In this document: positions 1 through 10,553 of the stretch, one piece after another
How positions within the stretch are numbered: the stretch's first letter is position 1
Layout of the letters: each line of letters opens with the position of its first letter
Position numbers and translations under genes: made by a program
The notes under the pieces: generated by a model
The model's database searches: none
What the model was told of the DNA's origin: nothing
Seen by the model: the letters and a program-made list of their open reading frames with translations, nothing else
NCBI RefSeq assembly: GCF_003046585.1
Contig: NZ_QAAE01000013.1
Coordinates: 1-64,000, forward strand
Source of the DNA: Nitrosomonas aestuarii
GTDB taxonomy: Bacteria > Pseudomonadota > Gammaproteobacteria > Burkholderiales > Nitrosomonadaceae
Length of the DNA: 64,000 nt
Direction: 5' to 3'

Positions 1-87
1 TCACTGGCAATTCCTCTCTTTTATGCAGTCTAGACAACTGAATTATAAAAGATTTAACAGGAATTGCCTCCCCCATTCATGCAATAT

Positions 88-309
88 TCAGGCTAGTACA
101 GTCATCATAATCACAATAGCCGGCGCTTGTTCCAGCCCAGCCGGTATCATGCCAAGGAATGCAGCGCCTAACAAGGTGCCGATTGCAAAACTGACCAGGC
201 AAGGGACAAGGTTCTTTCGAATTTTTTCCGGAAAAAATAGAAACAAACCTGCGCCAGCAAGCGCACCAATACTGCCTAATAAGCTAAACCCAATTATCCA
301 AAGCAGCAT
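88..309 (-). pseudogene. ZIP-family metal transporter, N-terminal fragment
   Basis: The 73 codons from an ATG at 309 encode two hydrophobic segments (start MLLWIIGFSLLGSIGALAGA, later GTLLGAAFLGMIPAGLEQAP) typical of the first quarter of ZIP divalent-metal permeases, which normally have about 250 residues and eight membrane helices. The frame ends in TGA right after VLA, where family members continue with a glycine and the third helix; a GGA to TGA change would explain it. The 87 bases after the stop carry no recognisable ZIP sequence in any frame. I call it a truncated, probably dead copy. The family assignment rests on remembered family sequence, not a search. Confidence 0.6.
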
Positions 310-372
310 AGCTACACTCTCTATGTTATGCCAGAATTAAAAGCATATCCCGATGTGTAATCACCTGACAAA

Positions 373-1746
373 TTATTTTGCGATCGTGATGCTGGGTACA
401 CCGAGAGATGGTGCATCGGTGATTGTCATTCGAAATAGAATATACAGTAATTGAAAAGCATTTTTATTCCAGTGGTAGTAGGGCTCCGCAGTGTTGATTG
501 CATAGTATTTGCCATGAGAACGGACGGATAAGCCGGAATCGGCAGGCACTGTATCCGAAACCTTTAGGTCCAGGGTCATGCCTGGATTTTCATTGCGGGC
601 GATAGGCGGTGTTCGTGCGTCTTTTTCAACAGGGTATTCCGGCTCTTCATCCAGCGCATGCCCAAGAAAATTAAGAATTGCATGAAAACTTCTGAGACGG
701 AAAGAACCCTGAATAGGCCAGTCTCCACCCGCATAACCGGGACGGATATCAAAAGCGACATCATTTGCAATCCATGGACTCGTAAGGTCGTATAATTGTG
801 CCCTTTCCTCGCAGCATACAACATCGGGATCATAATTCGTAATGAGAATGGGGCCCAGTATCTGTTTGCTCAGTGTATAGGTATTATCCTGTGGATTGTA
901 GCGCACGGTAAATTCCTTCTCCAGCGCCTGAAATCCTTCCGCCGACACAGCAGCGCCGGGGATGGTCCAGCTACGCTCGAAGGTTAGTGGTTCCACGTAA
1001 AGTTGCCTCTGGTCCTGAATCGCTGAAAGATGCAATGCAACGCGGCGGAACATCTCGTATCCGGACATATCTGACGGGCTGTTACGGTAGGCAACTTGTT
1101 TTTGGTGTCTCTGGCTGCGTAAACGCACCCGGTGTTTCTGCTCCTCAGTCAGTTCGATAACGTGAGGAGCGGCTTTATGATGCCTGCCGTGTCTGAGTCT
1201 GAAACCATGTTCTTTTTCATCGTGGGTGTTGTCAAGGGCATCATTTGAGTTGTGGTGTTGTAAGCGTACTTCCTGAGCCATCATGCGTAATAACAGGTCA
1301 ACATCGAAGTGCTGGCGCAGCAGCAGGGTAAGCTTGCTTTGATGAAATGGAGTAAGCAGACGTTTGGTGAATTCCTCCCCTTCGATCGGCACAATTGTAA
1401 AGGTGGGATTCTCAGCAACGCTGCCGCCGAATAATGGCATCAGCAACCCGCCGGCATCTCCTGTAAGTGCAGGCGTACCGCCTGCATTAATACGGAAATC
1501 GAATGTGGCCGCGATACTGGGAACTCTTGTGAAGTGAATAGGCTGGTGATGTTGCGCACGGGCGATATTGATCAACAATTGTTCCGATTCCGCTCTGGTG
1601 ACAGCCTCGTCATACACAATCACCGCTCGGTTAAGCGTAATCGGCGATAAACAACCGGTCAGTGCCAGAAGGATTGTGAAGTAAACAATGATTAAGCAAA
1701 CAGATTGTCTTATGTGAGCCTGTCCAGAGTTCTGATAAAAATGCAT
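373..1746 (-). CDS. Conserved hypothetical lipoprotein
   Basis: 457 residues. A hydrophobic stretch at residues 18-31 ends in the lipobox LTGC (Cys about 32), so the product should be lipid-anchored after Lgt and signal-peptidase-II processing. The mature part has no motif I can assign. Near the middle there is a His/Arg-rich charged linker (around residues 165-215) and the C-terminal half is a mixed domain rich in aromatic residues. No good ribosome binding site precedes the ATG, so the start is tentative. It is transcribed alone on the minus strand with ATG-poor DNA on both sides. Function unknown. Confidence 0.65.
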   Translation of the reverse strand: MHFYQNSGQAHIRQSVCLIIVYFTILLALTGCLSPITLNRAVIVYDEAVTRAESEQLLINIARAQHHQPIHFTRVPSIAATFDFRINAGGTPALTGDAGGLLMPLFGGSVAENPTFTIVPIEGEEFTKRLLTPFHQSKLTLLLRQHFDVDLLLRMMAQEVRLQHHNSNDALDNTHDEKEHGFRLRHGRHHKAAPHVIELTEEQKHRVRLRSQRHQKQVAYRNSPSDMSGYEMFRRVALHLSAIQDQRQLYVEPLTFERSWTIPGAAVSAEGFQALEKEFTVRYNPQDNTYTLSKQILGPILITNYDPDVVCCEERAQLYDLTSPWIANDVAFDIRPGYAGGDWPIQGSFRLRSFHAILNFLGHALDEEPEYPVEKDARTPPIARNENPGMTLDLKVSDTVPADSGLSVRSHGKYYAINTAEPYYHWNKNAFQLLYILFRMTITDAPSLGVPSITIAK

Positions 1747-2249
1747 TATTGTCTGACGGTATAGTTTAAAGATAATCTGATCATGCAGTTATGGTGTGAC
1801 AGTTCCGATCATCGGTCGGATTTCCTCTGAATCCTGAGCATATTTTATGCCGTGCGGTGAGTGATTGTTGCTGTAATGATTGTGGTATCAATTGTTTACC
1901 AAGGTATTTTGACATTGCCATTCCTTTCCTGCAATCTTTCCGGCATGAGAAAAAGAAAAGAATCTGTTTTTTTTTGTCAAATTTGCGTCTGGTCATGTGC
2001 TGTGCAATTGAAAGAGAAAAAACAGTCGGGGCACGGTTAATCCAGCTGCGTGTTGGCAACGAACTGATTGATTGCCCGCCCGGTCATATTCAGGGAATGC
2101 CCGCAATAAATCCCAAACTGTGAATTTACTACAGATTATCGGCTATCATTGGAGTTTTATTTTTTTCTATTGGCATTTTTATTCGTAATCCAGATTTGAT
2201 TCTATAGTTTTCGGGGACCCAAACTGACAGCTATGGATTAATTCAATCT
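1747..2249. other. Intergenic region between divergent lipoprotein genes
   Basis: About 500 bases separate the minus-strand lipoprotein from the plus-strand transglycosylase-like gene. Open frames here are short, lack family resemblance and overlap on both strands, so I see no gene. It should hold the two divergent promoters, but no strong -35/-10 pair stands out. Confidence 0.5.
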
Positions 2250-2882
2250 ATGAACGCAATCAGACATCTTTTCAAGTCAGCTTTTATTATCATCCTGCTC
2301 GGGGGGATGGTTGGCTGCGCAACCAATCCGCCGAAACAGCAGCACAACCTGTGCGCAGTATTCGAGCAGCATCCCGATTGGTATGACTACGCCAGGGCAT
2401 CGGAAGACAAGTGGGGCGTGCCGGCGCACATCCTGATGGCCTTTGTGCGCCACGAATCCAGCTACCGCCACAATGCCAAACCACCGTTCGAGTGGTTCCT
2501 GTTCATTCCGCTGGGCCGGGCTTCCTCGGCCAAGGGCTATGCCCAGATTCAGGATCCGGCCTGGCAGGATTACAAGCAAGTGACCGGTGGATTGTTCAAG
2601 AGTCGCTCGGACATGAAGGATGCGCTGGATTTCGTCGGCTGGTATAACCATAAGAGCAATAAACAGCTTGGTATTTCCAAGTGGGATTCGAAGAATCTGT
2701 ATCTTGCCTATCATGAGGGCCACGGCGGCTACCGGCGCGGCACCCACCGGAATAAAAAATGGCTGCTAAGCACGGCCGGACGCGTCGATCATACGGCGCG
2801 AGAATATGGTGCGCAACTGCGCCGCTGCGAAGACCAGTTCCGGTGCCGGCACTGGTACCAGGTCTGGCCACTGTGCCGCTAG
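2250..2882 (+). CDS. SLT-domain (lytic transglycosylase-like) lipoprotein
   Basis: 210 residues. An N-terminal membrane segment ends in a lipobox (GGMVGC, Cys about 23), predicting an outer-membrane lipoprotein. The rest resembles the lysozyme-like SLT fold: WGVPAHILMAFVRHESSY contains the Glu expected as catalytic acid (HESSY), followed by the AKGYAQIQDPAW segment matching the usual GxxQxxPxT/W motif, and a NLYLAYHEG motif like the conserved N-x-x-x-A-Y segment near the C terminus. This fits cleavage of peptidoglycan glycan strands. GC content of the coding region is visibly higher than that of the flanks. No partner gene is adjacent. Confidence 0.75.
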   Translation: MNAIRHLFKSAFIIILLGGMVGCATNPPKQQHNLCAVFEQHPDWYDYARASEDKWGVPAHILMAFVRHESSYRHNAKPPFEWFLFIPLGRASSAKGYAQIQDPAWQDYKQVTGGLFKSRSDMKDALDFVGWYNHKSNKQLGISKWDSKNLYLAYHEGHGGYRRGTHRNKKWLLSTAGRVDHTAREYGAQLRRCEDQFRCRHWYQVWPLCR

Positions 2883-3321
2883 AACGGCGTTTCGGAGTCA
2901 GTAATCCTGAGGAACTCAGTTGAATAACTGGATGCCACACAATTTCTCATCATCGTTACCTTTAATTTTGATGAATTTTTTAGCCATTGATTGTTGTCCC
3001 CTGCAGTCGTTGGTCATTATTAATGGAGTTTTGTCTGACCCTTCCAATAATTGGTCACCGCCGGAAGGATTGGCCCATTGATTTAAGTCAGCAACGGATG
3101 CGGCGCGTTATTTGAAAATTGTTGGTTTGCGGGGCAACGAAGAAAGGTGCAATCACCCAAGGACATTGCACCCTAAAGATTTTGTTTCAGCAGGCTGTTG
3201 AAATCCGCTGGAGCAAAACGAGGTTTCAGGTAAAAAATGGCGAAGAAGCAAAGTTTGAAAAATGCAAATGCGTTGCTTTAGCCATTTTTTTACACTGAAA
3301 CTTTAGACGTAATAAGTTCTG
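2883..3321. other. Intergenic region with hairpins and possible mobile-element debris
   Basis: About 440 bases with no gene. It contains a small stem at 3145-3172 (GGTGCAAT pairing with ATTGCACC), the phrase cagcaggctgttgaaa often seen at the edges of transposable elements, and the long imperfect hairpin listed separately at 3223-3301. A 15-base word at 2891-2905 recurs at 42049-42063. Confidence 0.45.
3223..3301. repeat. Long imperfect inverted repeat downstream of ilvD
   Basis: Left arm 3223-3251 and right arm 3273-3301 are reverse complements over about 29 bases with a few mismatches and one or two single-base bulges; the loop is about 21 bases. It starts 20 bases past the ilvD stop (minus strand), so it could act as a transcription terminator, although no clean T-run follows the stem. 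It may instead be a remnant of a small transposable element. Confidence 0.55.
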
Positions 3322-4995
3322 TTAATCCGTAATCGCGCCTTTACTGGCCGTTGACACCAGCTTGGCGTATTTAGCCAGTACGCCACGCGTATAGCGTGGT
3401 TCGGGCGGTTGCCATGCCGCACGGCGCTGTTCGAGTTCTGCGTCGGAAATATTTAGCTGTAACAAACGTTGTTCTGCGTCGATGGTGATTGAGTCTCCTT
3501 CCTGCACCAGTGCGATGGTGCCGCCGGCAAACGCTTCCGGAGCGACGTGGCCGACGACCATGCCATAGGTGCCGCCTGAGAATCGGCCGTCGGTAATCAG
3601 GCCAACTGAGTCGCCAAGCCCTTCACCGATCAAGGCCGAAGTGGGCGAGAGCATTTCGCGCATGCCGGGACCGCCTTTGGGACCTTCATAGCGGATAACC
3701 ACGACGTTGCCGGGTTGTATTTTCCGATCCAGAATCGCCTGCATACAGGTTTCTTCTGATTCAAACACGCGTGCCGGGCCGGTGATTTTAGGGTTTTTGA
3801 TGCCTGAGATTTTGGCGACGGCACCTTCTGTCGACAGATTTCCTTTCAGGATGGCTAAATGACCCTGTGCATACATTGGGTTATTCCAGGGGCGTATGAC
3901 GTTCTGGTCAGCGCGCGGTGTGTCCGGAATATCCTTCAATACTTCAGCGATTGTCTGTCCTGTAATAGTGATGCAGTCGCCATGTAACAGGCCATTGACC
4001 AGCAGCATTTTCATGACCTGTGGAATACCGCCGGCTTTATGCAGGTCAGCGGTGACATAACGGCCGGATGGCTTCAGGTCGCAGATGACGGGTACGCGTG
4101 CGCGGATATCTTCGAAATCGTCAATGGTTAAGTTGACTTTTGCAGCATGTGTAATGGCCAGCAGATGCAATACTGCGTTGGTGGAGCCGCCGACCGCCAT
4201 GATAACAGCGATGGCATTTTCAACCGATTTTCGGGTAATGATGTCGCGCGGCAGAATTTGCTTTTTAATCGCATTGACCAGCGCTTCCGCGGACTGCCCC
4301 GAACTGATCAGTTTTTCTTCATCTTCTGCCGACATGGTGGAAGAATAGGGCAGACTCATGCCCATGGCTTCAAATGCGGATGACATGGTATTGGCGGTAA
4401 ACATACCGCCGCACGAACCTGCGCCGGGACAGGCATGGCGCTCAATTTGGAGTAATTCTTCCTGGTCGATTTTTTGTGCGCTGTGTTGGCCGACTGCCTC
4501 GAACACGCTGACGATCGTCAAGTCCTGTCCTTTGTACTTGCCAGGTTTGATAGTGCCACCATAAACAAAAATGGCGGGTACGTTCATTCGAGCAATGGCG
4601 ATCATTGCACCCGGCATATTTTTGTCGCAGCCGCCGATGGCGATGACGCCGTCCATGCTTTCCGCTTGCACGCAGGTCTCGATGGAGTCGGCGATGACTT
4701 CCCTGGAAACCAGAGAATACTTCATGCCTTCAGTACCCATGGAAATGCCGTCAGATACGGTAATGGTGCCAAACATTTGCGGCATTGCACCGGCCTCGTG
4801 CAACGCTTGTTCTGCTTTGCGTGACAATTCATTCAAGCCCTTGTTGCAAGGGGTGATTGTCGAGTAGCCATTGGCAACGCCCACAATGGGTTTGTTGAAA
4901 TCACCATCGGTGAAGCCGACCGCGCGTAACATTGCGCGGCTCGGTGCATGCTGGGCGCCCTGCGTGATAATCTGGCTACGTTTATTGTCTGGCAT
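3322..4995 (-). CDS. ilvD: Dihydroxy-acid dehydratase
   Basis: 557 residues, the usual length. IlvD dehydrates 2,3-dihydroxy-isovalerate and 2,3-dihydroxy-3-methylvalerate to the 2-oxo acids in valine, leucine and isoleucine synthesis. Visible signatures: [13 protein letters not shown] near the N terminus; the three iron-sulfur cysteines at about 50 (ITPCNKG), 123 ([11 protein letters not shown]) and 195 ([16 protein letters not shown]); and the C-terminal [21 protein letters not shown] region. The ATG at 4995 follows caggagtc, a good ribosome binding site. It is divergent from lgt and no other ilv gene is nearby, so it is probably a monocistronic unit. Confidence 0.97.
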   Translation of the reverse strand: MPDNKRSQIITQGAQHAPSRAMLRAVGFTDGDFNKPIVGVANGYSTITPCNKGLNELSRKAEQALHEAGAMPQMFGTITVSDGISMGTEGMKYSLVSREVIADSIETCVQAESMDGVIAIGGCDKNMPGAMIAIARMNVPAIFVYGGTIKPGKYKGQDLTIVSVFEAVGQHSAQKIDQEELLQIERHACPGAGSCGGMFTANTMSSAFEAMGMSLPYSSTMSAEDEEKLISSGQSAEALVNAIKKQILPRDIITRKSVENAIAVIMAVGGSTNAVLHLLAITHAAKVNLTIDDFEDIRARVPVICDLKPSGRYVTADLHKAGGIPQVMKMLLVNGLLHGDCITITGQTIAEVLKDIPDTPRADQNVIRPWNNPMYAQGHLAILKGNLSTEGAVAKISGIKNPKITGPARVFESEETCMQAILDRKIQPGNVVVIRYEGPKGGPGMREMLSPTSALIGEGLGDSVGLITDGRFSGGTYGMVVGHVAPEAFAGGTIALVQEGDSITIDAEQRLLQLNISDAELEQRRAAWQPPEPRYTRGVLAKYAKLVSTASKGAITD

Positions 4996-5060
4996 ACTGA
5001 CTCCTGAAATATTAAATATAAAAGAAATAGGCGTTCTAAAAGGATCTTTTCAAAAAGGCA

Positions 5061-5090
5061 TTCAATTTTGCTAAACGCACTTGTTATAAT
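5061..5090 (+). promoter_or_regulatory. Putative sigma-70 promoter for lgt
   Basis: A perfect TATAAT lies at 5085-5090, 45 bases before the chosen lgt ATG, with a weak TTCAAT -35 element at 5061-5066 and an 18-base spacer. It sits in the ilvD/lgt divergent gap. Sequence match only. Confidence 0.5.
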
Positions 5091-5135
5091 GTGCTTATTT
5101 TACCGTAAATCACGTAAATGATAAGGCAGGAACCC

Positions 5136-5975
5136 ATGCTTGTTCACCCACAGATTGATCCCGTAGCTATTTCATTGGGACCTTTGTCCATCCACTGGTA
5201 CGGATTAATGTACCTGATTGGCTTCATGCTGTTTTTTTTATTGGGCCGTTATCGTATTAAATATGGCCCCAAAACCGTTATTACACATGAATTTCTGGAT
5301 GATATTCTGTTTTACGGCATGCTCGGCGTGATTATCGGCGGCCGGTTGGGTCATGTATTGTTTTATCAATTTGGCTACTATCTGGAAAATCCGTTGCTTA
5401 TTTTTGCACTTTGGGAAGGTGGCATGTCATTTCATGGCGGTTTTCTCGGTGCAATTATGGCAATGATCCTCCTGGCACGTAAATATAACGTGCACTGGTT
5501 GAATATTACGGATTTCGGTGTGCCTCTGGTACCGCTGGGTTTGGGTGCCGGCCGTATCGGTAATTTTATTAATGCAGAGCTTTGGGGCCGCCCTACGGAT
5601 GTGTCCTGGGGTATGATTTTTCCTTATGTCGACGAACTGCCGCGCCATCCATCGCAGCTCTACCAGTTTTTTCTGGAAGGTGTTGTATTGTTTTTGTTCG
5701 TCTGGATCTATTCGGCAAAGCAGCGCGCACTGGGTGCAGTGACAGGCATGTTTATGATCGGTTATGGTGTGGTGCGTTCGATCGCAGAATTTTTCCGTGA
5801 ACCGACAGATGGTTTTATGGGTGAACTGACACTGGGCGTGACGATGGGGCAGTGGTTGTCGATTCCGATGATACTGGCCGGCCTGGCATTGGTGATATGG
5901 TCAGAACGGCACAAGTCAATTGAAAACAAACCATTCAATAATCCAAAATTTCGTAAAAGAAAAGCTAGAAATTGA
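5136..5975 (+). CDS. lgt: Prolipoprotein diacylglyceryl transferase
   Basis: 279 residues from the ATG at 5136, chosen over an in-frame ATG at 5118 because AGGAA sits 5-9 bases upstream and the protein then begins [20 protein letters not shown] as in the family. Lgt moves diacylglycerol from phosphatidylglycerol to the lipobox cysteine in the inner membrane. Seen: about seven hydrophobic helices, the [10 protein letters not shown] segment, HGGFLGA, and the [16 protein letters not shown] signature with its conserved Arg. The C-terminal tail is basic. Its last 11 bases overlap the convergent outer-membrane gene. Several lipoproteins in this window would be its substrates. Confidence 0.97.
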   Translation: MLVHPQIDPVAISLGPLSIHWYGLMYLIGFMLFFLLGRYRIKYGPKTVITHEFLDDILFYGMLGVIIGGRLGHVLFYQFGYYLENPLLIFALWEGGMSFHGGFLGAIMAMILLARKYNVHWLNITDFGVPLVPLGLGAGRIGNFINAELWGRPTDVSWGMIFPYVDELPRHPSQLYQFFLEGVVLFLFVWIYSAKQRALGAVTGMFMIGYGVVRSIAEFFREPTDGFMGELTLGVTMGQWLSIPMILAGLALVIWSERHKSIENKPFNNPKFRKRKARN

Positions 5976-7347
5976 TGGTGACCTGCGTATAGAAGTAGTT
6001 AATGTCGCCGCGATGGCCTGCGTTTGGCGCATTGTGTATAAATTTACCGGAAAAGAGGTGGGTATAACCTGCTTCAATGGCTAAGTTTCCGGGTAATAAC
6101 TGCCATTGGATTTGTGCATCAAGCTGTGAACCGACAAAACTGCCTGAGCGACCATCGGGATCTCTGACGCCTGTGAATCCCCAGGCATCCCTGCTTGAGG
6201 CAAGCCATAGTGCACGATAATCCATTGATGCGGTCAATCGATTATGTGGTTTTAGATTTAGACGCATGCCTGGCGCGTGCATATTGGTGCGCGCCAGTGC
6301 GCCATAAATGCCGGTCGGTCCGAAATCAAACCGGCGTGCACTATACAATGTATCAAAACGCCCGTTATTACCATCATCAGGGTTGTTGTCACCACTGGCA
6401 AAATCATAAAGTACGGCAATTCTAGGGGTCCATGCTGTTGAAAATGTGTAGCCAGCCGTCAAATGATGAAAGTGTGCGAAATGATCAAGGGTTCGGGGCG
6501 CAACGGGAGATATATGGGACTGACCCATTTGAAATGCGGATTCGAATTCGTAGTCGATACTGGCAGAAGCGGGTGTACGGAACAATCGAAAACCCGGCGT
6601 GAAAAGCTGGCGGTTTTGCGTGAGACGATTGGATGTGTCCTGCTCATGCAGGCCGAATATAAAAAGCTCACCACGCCCGAATTTTGCAAAATTGTTTGCT
6701 GCGAAAATTCCCCAGAGCTGCAGGTCAAAACTTTCTTCGTCAAAAACAATGTTGTTGTGGAACAGTTGATCAGCCGTATCGGGAAGGCGGACTACCGGTA
6801 GCGCCCAGAATCCCCGCAGATGCATGCCTGCTAATTTTTTGCTGCCATGCCAGTTGATATCAATGCCGGTAAAACTGTTGATAGTATTACGGAATCTATT
6901 GCGGGCCACAAATCGGCGGCTGCCTACATCCAGCGTCATTCTGCCTGCCTGCGCCATGATGTTTCCACGCAGCACATCGGGCCGGTGAAATTCAAGATAA
7001 GCGCGCAATAATTCGGTGGGATTAACGATGGTCGTATTGAGTAAAGCATTATGATCCGCTGCTGTGCGTGAATCCTGTAGTTCGGCGCCCACAGTAAAAC
7101 CGGCCGGTAATTGTATGCGTCCATTAACCAGCGTTCGGAAAACAATTACATCCGTTTGACCTGACTGGTTGGCTCTGAATTCGTTATCCATGAATTCATA
7201 CCGGGTGCGGTGGTCGATCTGGAGTGAAAAACCCTGTGGCATCAGGGCATCGTTCAATGACCATTGCGCCTGCAAGGGAAAACTCGCCAGTATAATAATC
7301 TTGCAGGCAAGCACAATGTGCAAGCGTATAAATGAACGCAGATACAT
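5965..7347 (-). CDS. AlgE-like (alginate export family) outer-membrane beta-barrel protein
   Basis: 460 residues. It starts with a basic, hydrophobic signal peptide (residues about 1-27, ending LQAQW) and consists of alternating amphipathic strands, ending [10 protein letters not shown] with a terminal Phe, the usual signal for BAM-mediated insertion. The pattern of an N-terminal Q-DHRTRYEF strand and blocks such as [18 protein letters not shown] and [15 protein letters not shown] matches the alginate-export (AlgE-type) porin family. Many family members sit in organisms without alginate synthesis, and no polysaccharide genes are seen here, so the substrate is unknown. It converges on lgt with an 11-base overlap. 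Confidence 0.75.
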   Translation of the reverse strand: MYLRSFIRLHIVLACKIIILASFPLQAQWSLNDALMPQGFSLQIDHRTRYEFMDNEFRANQSGQTDVIVFRTLVNGRIQLPAGFTVGAELQDSRTAADHNALLNTTIVNPTELLRAYLEFHRPDVLRGNIMAQAGRMTLDVGSRRFVARNRFRNTINSFTGIDINWHGSKKLAGMHLRGFWALPVVRLPDTADQLFHNNIVFDEESFDLQLWGIFAANNFAKFGRGELFIFGLHEQDTSNRLTQNRQLFTPGFRLFRTPASASIDYEFESAFQMGQSHISPVAPRTLDHFAHFHHLTAGYTFSTAWTPRIAVLYDFASGDNNPDDGNNGRFDTLYSARRFDFGPTGIYGALARTNMHAPGMRLNLKPHNRLTASMDYRALWLASSRDAWGFTGVRDPDGRSGSFVGSQLDAQIQWQLLPGNLAIEAGYTHLFSGKFIHNAPNAGHRGDINYFYTQVTINF

Positions 7348-7455
7348 GATCAGTTTGAATTTAATGACCGATTATACTACTGATCCGGATTTTACAATTT
7401 GATTCGGGGAGAAATAATCCATATTTTTCAGCGTTTACACTCGATACAGTTCGTC

Positions 7456-8865
7456 TTATTTTTTGAGGTGTAATCCAAGACGATCCATACGGTAACGCAT
7501 GGAACGCACCGTAATGCCCAATAGTTTCGCTGCAGCAGTTCTGTTATGCAGGGTTTGATCCAATGCCTTGTTAATGGATTCTTTCTCCAGTTTGTCCAGG
7601 TAATCCTGTAATGGCAGCTTTTGGTCAGGTGTGATCGGTGTGTCGGACGGCGATTGTTGCGTTTCTTTAGGCTTGAGCTGCAATTCATTTTTGCCGATTT
7701 TTTTATCTGAACAGAGCGCCAGCGTGCGTTCCAGAATGTTTTCCAGTTCACGTACGTTGCCGGGAAAGTCATAGCCTGCAAGTACGGCAAGTGCTTCCTG
7801 ATCAAGATGGCAAATGGGTCTTGATGTTTCTCGGCAAATTTTTGCCAGTATTCGCTCTGTGATTAACGGAATATCTTCACGCATTTCGCGCAGTGCGGGC
7901 ATGTCCAGTTCAATCACATTTAACCGGTAATACAGATCCTGACGAAACAATCCATTTTCAACGCATTCACTCAATATTTTGTGGGTGGCGCTGATGATGC
8001 GCACGTCAATATTTGTTTCTTGTGTATCACCGAGTTTGCGTACCTGTTTTTCCTGAATGACTCTGAGCAGTTTCACCTGCATGGCGAGCGGCAAGTCCGC
8101 GACTTCATCCAAAAATAATGTGCCGCCATTGGCAGCAAGGAAAAAGCCATTATGATCTTTGTCAGCGCCGGTAAATGCACCTTTTCTGTAACCAAAAAAC
8201 TCGCTTTCCATAAGATTCTCGGGAATGGCGCCGCAGTTGACCGGAACGAATGCCTCATCGTGGCGCGCGCTTCTTTCATGAATCATCCTGGCGGCCAGTT
8301 CCTTGCCGCTGCCTGATTCACCGTTGATATATACGGCAGCCTGACTGCGTGACAGCTTTTCTATGGTTGCGCGCAATCTGCGCATGGGCTGTGATTCGCC
8401 GAGCAAGGTGCGCCGGTTGTTTGTGTTTTCTACCGGTGTAACTTCTGAATGCAGCGGCGGCAGACTCAAAGCTGATTTGACCAGCGTGCGTAAATGATTT
8501 AACGATACCGGTTTGGTTAAATAATCAAAAGCACCTGCTTTAAGAGCGGCAACGGCGTTTTCCGGTGTGCCGTATGCCGTGATAACAGCTACGGGGAGGC
8601 CGATACAGTGCTGCGTAATATATTGCACCAGATCAAGCCCGGTACCATCCGGCAACTGCATGTCGGTGAGACATAGCTGAAATGAACGGGATTCCAGTAA
8701 TTGCCTGGCATGCTGCGTGTTCATGGTGCTGATGACATTCATGCCCATGCGCGCCAGCGTTAACTCGAGCAATTCAATAATATCTGGTTCATCATCAACA
8801 ACCAATACATGTGGTACTGCTTTATGAATAGATGTTGTCTGATTATGCTCGTCTTTTCTAGGCAT
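7456..8865 (-). CDS. pilR: Sigma-54-dependent response regulator PilR
   Basis: 469 residues from the ATG at 8865, which overlaps the stop of the kinase gene upstream; an in-frame ATG at 8877 is an alternative. Domains: receiver (residues about 18-135, phospho-acceptor Asp68 in CLTDMQLPDG, conserved Lys in LTKPVS); AAA+ sigma-54 activation domain with Walker A GESGSGKE, the sigma-54 loop KGAFTGAD and Walker B GGTLFLDEVADLP; and a Fis-type helix-turn-helix at the C terminus (RTAAAKLLGITVRSMRYRMD). PilR activates type IV pilin transcription with RpoN in other bacteria. The partner kinase adjacent and the receiver sequence support PilR over other NtrC-type regulators. pilA is not in the window. 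Confidence 0.88.
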   Translation of the reverse strand: MPRKDEHNQTTSIHKAVPHVLVVDDEPDIIELLELTLARMGMNVISTMNTQHARQLLESRSFQLCLTDMQLPDGTGLDLVQYITQHCIGLPVAVITAYGTPENAVAALKAGAFDYLTKPVSLNHLRTLVKSALSLPPLHSEVTPVENTNNRRTLLGESQPMRRLRATIEKLSRSQAAVYINGESGSGKELAARMIHERSARHDEAFVPVNCGAIPENLMESEFFGYRKGAFTGADKDHNGFFLAANGGTLFLDEVADLPLAMQVKLLRVIQEKQVRKLGDTQETNIDVRIISATHKILSECVENGLFRQDLYYRLNVIELDMPALREMREDIPLITERILAKICRETSRPICHLDQEALAVLAGYDFPGNVRELENILERTLALCSDKKIGKNELQLKPKETQQSPSDTPITPDQKLPLQDYLDKLEKESINKALDQTLHNRTAAAKLLGITVRSMRYRMDRLGLHLKK

Positions 8866-10549
8866 GATGGTTGGCATCCTTGCAAAAAACTCTGAAGTGC
8901 CCGCAACCCGTGTTGCAGATATACTCAAGTGCAGCGTGGTTGGCCTCGCACAATTCGCGTGCAATATAAAGACCCAGACCGGTGCCGTTGGCTGCAGTAG
9001 TAAAAAAGGGTTCAAATAACTGTTTCAACTGGATGGCGGGCACGCCTGCCCCATCATCCCGGATATCCAGAAGCATTCTGTTTGTGGAGGTGCAACGAGT
9101 GATTTTGATTATGATGCTGCCTTTTTGTCGACGGCAATGCCGCCAGGCATTACAGCATAAGTTCCAGAGTATCTGGCGCAGATGATTGGGGTCGAAGTTA
9201 ATCAGACCGGTCGTGCCGATATTTGTGAAATCAAGTTGAAAAACCGTTTTATCAATTTTTTCTATCAGGCAAAAATCATCGATAAAACAATCAATAAAGT
9301 CGATAGCATCGATAGACTCAACCTGAACAGTATCCCGTCGATTCAACTGCAGTACATCTTGCACGATTTTGTTCAGACGCTGTGTGTTATCGTTAATGAT
9401 ACGCAACAGACGGTGATTGCTGCCGGTACCAGAGAACTGAGCGTCTTCCTCCAGAAGCTCTGCTGCATGGCTGATGGAAGATAAAGGGTTGCGGATTTCA
9501 TGGGCGATATTGGCCGTCAGCCTGCCCAAAGCAGCCAGCTTCAATTGTTGTATCTGCGATTGAATTCGGCTTGTGTCTTCCAGATAAATGACGATGCTTG
9601 CGTGGGAATTGTTTTCTATAGGGATAAAGCGGGTTCTGACCAGGGTATTGTTTTTAGATAAGCGCAGTAGATCAAAGGATATGTCTGTGTTACTCCGCCA
9701 GCTGGATAACCGGGATGCGAGAGCTGGTGCATACTCGGAAAGTATGGGCGGTTTGAAATATTCCGGTTGTGATTTCAAGCCGATCAATTTTTCAGCATAA
9801 GTATTGCACTGACGAATTTTTCCGTTGTTGTCGACTACCAGAATGCCTTCTTGTAAGTCTTTAATAATCAACTGATTAATCTGTGCCATGTTAGCCAGAT
9901 CGATGCCGCGTTCATGGGCCAGCTTCTCATTGGCGACTGCATGCTTGGCAAGTCGCTGCGCAACCCATGCTACTGCAAAATAACCCATGCTGAGTAACGC
10001 AGCATGGGTGAACTGGGCTGCATGAGAACCCATGTAAAGAAATGCGTAAATTTCTTCCAGCAGAACGCCGATGGTGGCGATTGCCGCAAAAAATAAGGCC
10101 ATTCTTCCTTTACTGATGAGACCGGCACCAGCCAGAGAGATCATGAGTAAAATACCCAGCCCGCTTTCCAGCCCGCCGCTGGCATAGATCATAATGCAGA
10201 TAAAAATGACATCGGTGCAAACCTGTTGCATCAGTTGCCACTTAAGATCGGGCTTGCGTAATCTGATCAACACCATAAGCAGGCTGCTTACAAGCAAATG
10301 CAGCCATGCCGCATAAGAGAACAGTGTGTGATCATGAGAACCCAGATTGACAAAATGAAATGACCATGCAAGTATCATCAACCCACAGGTAATGATCATT
10401 CGGGAGATATTAAATAAAAATAATGAATGCCAGAATGCTTCCGGATAAACGTGTTCCGGACTGGATAGTGTGTCAGGCTCGTTATGCGTTCTTTGATACA
10501 GCCTGTTACGCACGCTGGGCTGAATAAACGAGAAAATATCTGTAATCAC
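8858..10549 (-). CDS. pilS: Membrane sensor histidine kinase PilS
   Basis: 563 residues. About six membrane helices occupy residues 45-200, followed by a PAS-like segment (about 220-330), the dimerisation/phospho-acceptor helix GRLTANIAHEIRNPLSSISH with His350, and an ATPase domain with N box (LWNLCCNAWRH), G1 (DDGAGVP) and G2 (GTGLGLYIARELCE). This is the PilS architecture: six helices, PAS, HisKA, HATPase. The stop overlaps the start of the regulator gene, so the two are translationally coupled. A PP0621-type zinc-finger protein lies 4 bases upstream and is probably co-transcribed. Confidence 0.88.
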   Translation of the reverse strand: MITDIFSFIQPSVRNRLYQRTHNEPDTLSSPEHVYPEAFWHSLFLFNISRMIITCGLMILAWSFHFVNLGSHDHTLFSYAAWLHLLVSSLLMVLIRLRKPDLKWQLMQQVCTDVIFICIMIYASGGLESGLGILLMISLAGAGLISKGRMALFFAAIATIGVLLEEIYAFLYMGSHAAQFTHAALLSMGYFAVAWVAQRLAKHAVANEKLAHERGIDLANMAQINQLIIKDLQEGILVVDNNGKIRQCNTYAEKLIGLKSQPEYFKPPILSEYAPALASRLSSWRSNTDISFDLLRLSKNNTLVRTRFIPIENNSHASIVIYLEDTSRIQSQIQQLKLAALGRLTANIAHEIRNPLSSISHAAELLEEDAQFSGTGSNHRLLRIINDNTQRLNKIVQDVLQLNRRDTVQVESIDAIDFIDCFIDDFCLIEKIDKTVFQLDFTNIGTTGLINFDPNHLRQILWNLCCNAWRHCRRQKGSIIIKITRCTSTNRMLLDIRDDGAGVPAIQLKQLFEPFFTTAANGTGLGLYIARELCEANHAALEYICNTGCGHFRVFCKDANHHA

Positions 10550-10553
10550 AGTA

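Noticed and set aside
4085-4867. Several plus-strand frames inside ilvD
   Set aside because: They are antisense shadows of a highly conserved gene.
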